A program made the translations under genes and the position numbers. From Pseudomonadota bacterium (GTDB lineage Bacteria; Desulfobacterota; Desulfovibrionia; Desulfovibrionales; Desulfovibrionaceae): a stretch of DNA of 8,603 nucleotides. Of the stretch, positions 5,574 through 8,603 are shown in pieces (position 1 is the stretch's first letter; the number at the start of each line of letters is the position of its first letter). Location: positions 1 through 8,603 of the forward strand of contig JAEXGX010000430.1 of NCBI GenBank assembly GCA_023450535.1. The letters are read 5' to 3'. The notes beneath the pieces are model-generated. The model searched no databases. It saw nothing but the letters and a program-made list of their open reading frames with translations, and was not told the DNA's origin.

Positions 5574-7883
5574 TTAAAAAATCAAATCGGAATCGGCGAC
5601 CCACAGCGGATCGTCCGGGCACAACCCGACATCGGGTCTGTAGCCGACGCCCCCCCGTACGACATAAAAATGTTCAGCAACCAACTCCACATTTCCCGCG
5701 GCCCGCAACCGTTTCAATTCATGCGGACGTATCTGGACTGTATGTCGTTGGAGTTTCCGGTAAACAGAAGATGATACATCGAATGTCTCAATACAGCGTA
5801 CGAGATCCGCAGCTTCTCTATCTCCTGGCAGATCACATTCAACAATCACCGACGTCATGCCCGGTTCAATAAAACAATAGGCGGAGTCCATACTCCGAAA
5901 ATCGAAATACGGTTCTTTGGGTGAAAGTCTTCCAGCTTTTTCCAGATCTGAAAGAATATTCTTTCCATCCACATTATCGTAAATACGCAATTGATGAAAG
6001 AATTCTCCTACTGCTTCGGGAGAAAACAAATCAGAAAAACGTTGTGCGACGTCGCGAAAAATAGCCGCCCGGCGCGCAACGTCCCCCATCGGCTTTGAAG
6101 GCGCATCAGCAAACGAAAAAACAAAAACCTGCCCACTTTCCCATTCTCCACCCCGATTACAACGCCCGGCTGCCTGTGCCAGAGAATCCAGACCGTTTTC
6201 TTCTCTGAACACTGCGGGAAAACTGATATCTACTCCGCATTCAATAAGCGAGGTGCTGATCACGAGGCAGGGTAACTTTCCATTAAGACGGGCGCGGATG
6301 CGCGCGAACATGTCGCTCCGATGCGCAGGCGTCATAAGGGAACTGAGGTGAAACACAGCGCTATGATCTTGAGCCTCTTCGAGCAGAGCATCATACAGAT
6401 TACGCGCGGCCTTACGGGTATTGACGATGCACAGAGTCTGTTTCTGTTCGGCAATCCTGCAGGCCAACTCTTCAGTTTTGAGCGTACCGATATGGGTTAC
6501 CTCGACACGCTTAAAAATTTCAAACAGACGGCGGGATACCCCATCTGGAATGATTTCCCGAACTTCCTCCTTCGGAAAACCGCATTTAAAATCATCCGCT
6601 TTTTCCAGTGCGGGTTGGGTGGCAGTACAGAACACGACACTTACCCCGTAATGCCGTATAAGTTCCCGCAGAGCAGCCACGGAAGGCGCAAGCAGAGCAA
6701 TGGGCATCATCTGCGCTTCGTCCAATACCACTATGCTACGGACAATGTTGTGCAGTTTGCGACAACGCCCCGGACGGCAGGAAAACAAAGACTCAAAAAA
6801 CTGAACAGCTGTCGTCACGACGATTGAAGCTTCCCAATTTTCCGTTGCCAGACGAAAACGTAAAGCCTCCTGGGTGGATTCAACATCATCGCTTTCCTCT
6901 CCGGGATGAAGATAGTTACCGTGATGTTCCAGAACAGCCTTTTCTCCCAGTAAATCTCTGATGACCGCAGCATTCTGTTCAATAATGCTGGTATACGGAG
7001 CAACAAGAATCACCCGGCGCAAACCGTGACACCGCGCATGTTCCAGCGCAAAAGCGAGAGAAGAAAGCGTCTTGCCTCCTCCTGTGGGAACAGTAAGAGA
7101 AAAGGCTCCCGGTTCCAGCTCTGCGGCCTTAAGGCAACAGTTCAAAATAGCTTTACGTCCGGCCGTAATCAAAGCTGGGCGAGGAAAGGCTTCACCCAAC
7201 CTGTTTTCCGCTCCTTCCTCAAGAAAATTCTTTTCCCGTAACCGTGTTTCTAAAAGTTTTGCCAGTGCCTCCATAGAAGGCAGAGCATGCTTCCTCAAGT
7301 CAGCCCGTAAAGGATCACAAAACCGTTCAGTGTCGAGCCAGTCCGCGTCTGTCAGACAGGAAAACAACATGCGCACAAAAAATGAATAGGTGAACGCCGG
7401 AGTTGCCTCAGGACGCAAAGGAATATGCAGTTCTTCAGGTGAAGGCAATGAAACAAGACTTAATCCCGGTGAATAATCCGGAATTTCACTGCGTGTCAAA
7501 CGCATCCAGAGAGAAGCGGGGTCTTCAGGGGATTCTCCATGATTAGGTAAACCTGCATGGTGCCCGGTAATGCAGTAAGCCAGCAACCACGCCAGTGGCC
7601 GCCCCGATCCGCGCAATTTGGGATCAGATGCCAAACTCCAGCAAGCAAAAAGTTCCCGTGCACCGGCGGAAGAATGATCCACCTTTGGCCCCAGCCCACG
7701 TAAACGCTTTTGAAAAGCTTCTGAAGCCTTACCAAGATCATGAAGCAAGCCAATTAATCGCGCGAAATCCTCTCCGTGAAAAGGAGCAGCAAACTCGGCA
7801 GCCCGTTCCGCCACACAATGGAGATGTTCTTCAAGGCTTTGCCACTTCTCTTCCGTTTCTCCTGTAGTATGGGCATAAAGCAT
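5574..7883 (-). CDS. cas3: CRISPR-associated helicase/nuclease Cas3
   Basis: Cas3 is recruited to Cascade-bound target DNA, where its helicase unwinds and its HD nuclease degrades one strand. The 769-residue product has both parts in one chain. The N-terminal HD domain shows His20, His48-Asp49 (LLHDLGKA), DHSSAGA (69-75), GHHAG (107-111) and the closing DADWLDTE (179-186). The SF2 helicase shows Walker A VPTGGGKT (264-271), DEAQ (387-390), TATQP (419-423), STSLIECGVDISF (542-554) and QAAGRCNR (569-576). All key residues are present and the length is normal for I-C. The ATG at 7883 has AGGAGG 7 nt upstream, an ideal arrangement. A separate promoter probably precedes it, and 157 nt separate it from cas5c. 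Confidence 0.97.
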   Translation of the reverse strand: MLYAHTTGETEEKWQSLEEHLHCVAERAAEFAAPFHGEDFARLIGLLHDLGKASEAFQKRLRGLGPKVDHSSAGARELFACWSLASDPKLRGSGRPLAWLLAYCITGHHAGLPNHGESPEDPASLWMRLTRSEIPDYSPGLSLVSLPSPEELHIPLRPEATPAFTYSFFVRMLFSCLTDADWLDTERFCDPLRADLRKHALPSMEALAKLLETRLREKNFLEEGAENRLGEAFPRPALITAGRKAILNCCLKAAELEPGAFSLTVPTGGGKTLSSLAFALEHARCHGLRRVILVAPYTSIIEQNAAVIRDLLGEKAVLEHHGNYLHPGEESDDVESTQEALRFRLATENWEASIVVTTAVQFFESLFSCRPGRCRKLHNIVRSIVVLDEAQMMPIALLAPSVAALRELIRHYGVSVVFCTATQPALEKADDFKCGFPKEEVREIIPDGVSRRLFEIFKRVEVTHIGTLKTEELACRIAEQKQTLCIVNTRKAARNLYDALLEEAQDHSAVFHLSSLMTPAHRSDMFARIRARLNGKLPCLVISTSLIECGVDISFPAVFREENGLDSLAQAAGRCNRGGEWESGQVFVFSFADAPSKPMGDVARRAAIFRDVAQRFSDLFSPEAVGEFFHQLRIYDNVDGKNILSDLEKAGRLSPKEPYFDFRSMDSAYCFIEPGMTSVIVECDLPGDREAADLVRCIETFDVSSSVYRKLQRHTVQIRPHELKRLRAAGNVELVAEHFYVVRGGVGYRPDVGLCPDDPLWVADSDLIF

Positions 7884-7911
7884 CTTTTCCCCTCCTCAAC
7901 ATGAATTCACG

Positions 7912-7927
7912 GGCGCACCTGCGTGCC
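7912..7927 (-). promoter_or_regulatory. Imperfect inverted repeat in the cas3 leader
   Basis: GGCGCACCTGCGTGCC forms an imperfect dyad (GGC paired with GCC, one G-T pair and one mismatch) spanning the predicted cas3 transcription start. It may be an operator or a weak 5'-leader hairpin. A second short dyad, CCCC-GA-GGGG, lies between the -35 and -10 boxes at 7935-7944. Confidence 0.3.
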
Positions 7928-7928
7928 G

Positions 7929-7958
7929 AATATACCCCGAGGGGGCTCACAAGGACAA
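7929..7958 (-). promoter_or_regulatory. Sigma70-like promoter for cas3
   Basis: The minus strand has TTGTCC (7953-7958) as -35 and TATATT (7929-7934) as -10 with an 18-bp spacer, placing the start near 7922, about 39 nt before the cas3 ATG. It sits in the 95-nt gap between the array's last repeat and cas3. No terminator is visible between array and cas3, so array read-through could also contribute. Confidence 0.55.
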
Positions 7959-7978
7959 GCGTAATAAGTCTGGAGAAG

Positions 7979-8010
7979 TTTTCAATCCACGCACCCCTGC
8001 GGGGTGCGAC
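7979..8010 (-). repeat. Trailer-end CRISPR repeat with one altered base
   Basis: This cas3-proximal repeat differs from the others only at its final base in the canonical orientation (A instead of C; T for G at 7979 on the plus strand). Degeneration of the terminal repeat is typical of the trailer, and supports the leader being at the other end. Confidence 0.8.
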
Positions 8011-8603
8011 GGCATGTGCAGCCAGGTCAATTCGTATATCAACCAGTTTCAATCCACGCACCCCTGCGGGGTGCGACGGTCCGGGCTATCGTCTGTATTA
8101 CGCCATCTATGTTTCAATCCACGCACCCCTGCGGGGTGCGACCCTGCACCTGTTTTGCTTCTTCCGGGGCCAGATGGTTTCAATCCACGCACCCCTGCGG
8201 GGTGCGACAAAGCAGAATGAAAAACTTCAGACCGAAGCCAGTGTTTCAATCCACGCACCCCTGCGGGGTGCGACGGGTACAGCAACGGATTTCAACGTCT
8301 CCGTGATTAGTTTCAATCCACGCACCCCTGCGGGGTGCGACCCGAGGAACAGCGGCAAGCTATGGAAAGCTATCTGTTTCAATCCACGCACCCCTGCGGG
8401 GTGCGACCCGATGCCGACAAGGCCATGGTCACGGACGCATGGTTTCAATCCACGCACCCCTGCGGGGTGCGACTTATGGACGACGATATTCGGGAACAGG
8501 TACATGAGGTTTCAATCCACGCACCCCTGCGGGGTGCGACAAATTCTCGTTGACCGCATCACATTTTTGGGGATGTTTCAATCCACGCACCCCTGCGGGG
8601 TGC
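7979..8603 (-). CRISPR. Type I-C CRISPR array, 10 repeats and 9 spacers, open at the right edge
   Basis: Repeats of 32 nt start at 7979, 8046, 8111, 8177, 8243, 8310, 8376, 8442, 8509 and 8575; the last is cut by the window after 29 nt. Spacers are 8011-8045, 8078-8110, 8143-8176, 8209-8242, 8275-8309, 8342-8375, 8408-8441, 8474-8508 and 8541-8574 (35, 33, 34, 34, 35, 34, 34, 35 and 34 nt). The canonical type I-C repeat reads on the minus strand: it starts with GTCG, has an 8-bp stem CGCACCCC/GGGGTGCG with loop GCA, and ends TGGATTGAAAC, the likely 11-nt crRNA 5' handle. The internal repeats are identical. The spacers differ from each other, and I saw no match to the rest of the window by eye. 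With this orientation the leader lies beyond 8603 and the cas3 end is the trailer. Confidence 0.99.

Noticed and set aside
8004..8306. Open frames across the array on both strands
   Set aside because: Their proteins repeat the translated CRISPR repeat (for example FQSTHPCGVR), so they are artefacts of the array.
7979..8603. Self-targeting spacers against this locus
   Set aside because: No spacer showed an evident match to the rest of the window by eye; a full genome search would be needed to exclude it elsewhere.

Overview
The window holds one nearly complete type I-C (formerly Dvulg) CRISPR-Cas locus and no other recognisable genes. All genes are read right to left on the minus strand: cas3, cas5c, cas8c (with a probable internal cas11c start), cas7c, cas4, cas1, cas2. 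The array lies upstream of cas3 at 7979-8603 and continues past the right edge. The gene order, the 32-nt repeat ending in GGATTGAAAC, the lack of cas6, and a Cas5 carrying the pre-crRNA nuclease Lys-His pair all agree on I-C. The host looks like a Gram-negative bacterium of moderate GC content. The resemblance is to Desulfovibrio-type I-C systems, but the window has no housekeeping gene to confirm this, so the taxonomic guess is weak.

Layout from left to right: 1-146 is homopolymer-rich sequence that looks like a poor-quality contig end, with a 10-nt match to the end of the CRISPR repeat at 111-120. Then come cas2 (147-440), cas1 (443-1459) and cas4 (1456-2094), tightly packed. An 87-nt gap (2095-2181) carries an 11-bp perfect stem-loop and a smaller hairpin. 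Then come cas7c (2182-3033), cas8c (3030-4760) and cas5c (4751-5416), each overlapping its neighbour. A 157-nt gap (5417-5573) has a good sigma70-like promoter and an inverted repeat. cas3 (5574-7883) follows, with its own likely promoter at 7929-7958. Last is the array: ten repeats (the tenth cut by the window edge) and nine spacers of 33-35 nt.

How it works: pre-crRNA is transcribed leftward and cut by Cas5c at the base of the 8-bp repeat hairpin. Cas5c, Cas7c, Cas8c and probably Cas11c form the Cascade surveillance complex. Cas3 (HD nuclease plus helicase) degrades the bound target, and Cas4-Cas1-Cas2 acquires new spacers. The junctions divide the operon into three blocks: cas3; the effector genes; and the adaptation genes. 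The array runs co-directionally into cas3, with its oldest (trailer) end next to the genes, so the leader should lie to the right of the window.

I see no wholly new system. The points most worth a second look are the Cas5c tyrosine-to-histidine change at a known catalytic position, the stem-loop separating effector and adaptation genes, a spacer that appears to encode a RelE/HigB-type toxin motif, and the repeat-like fragment beyond cas2.
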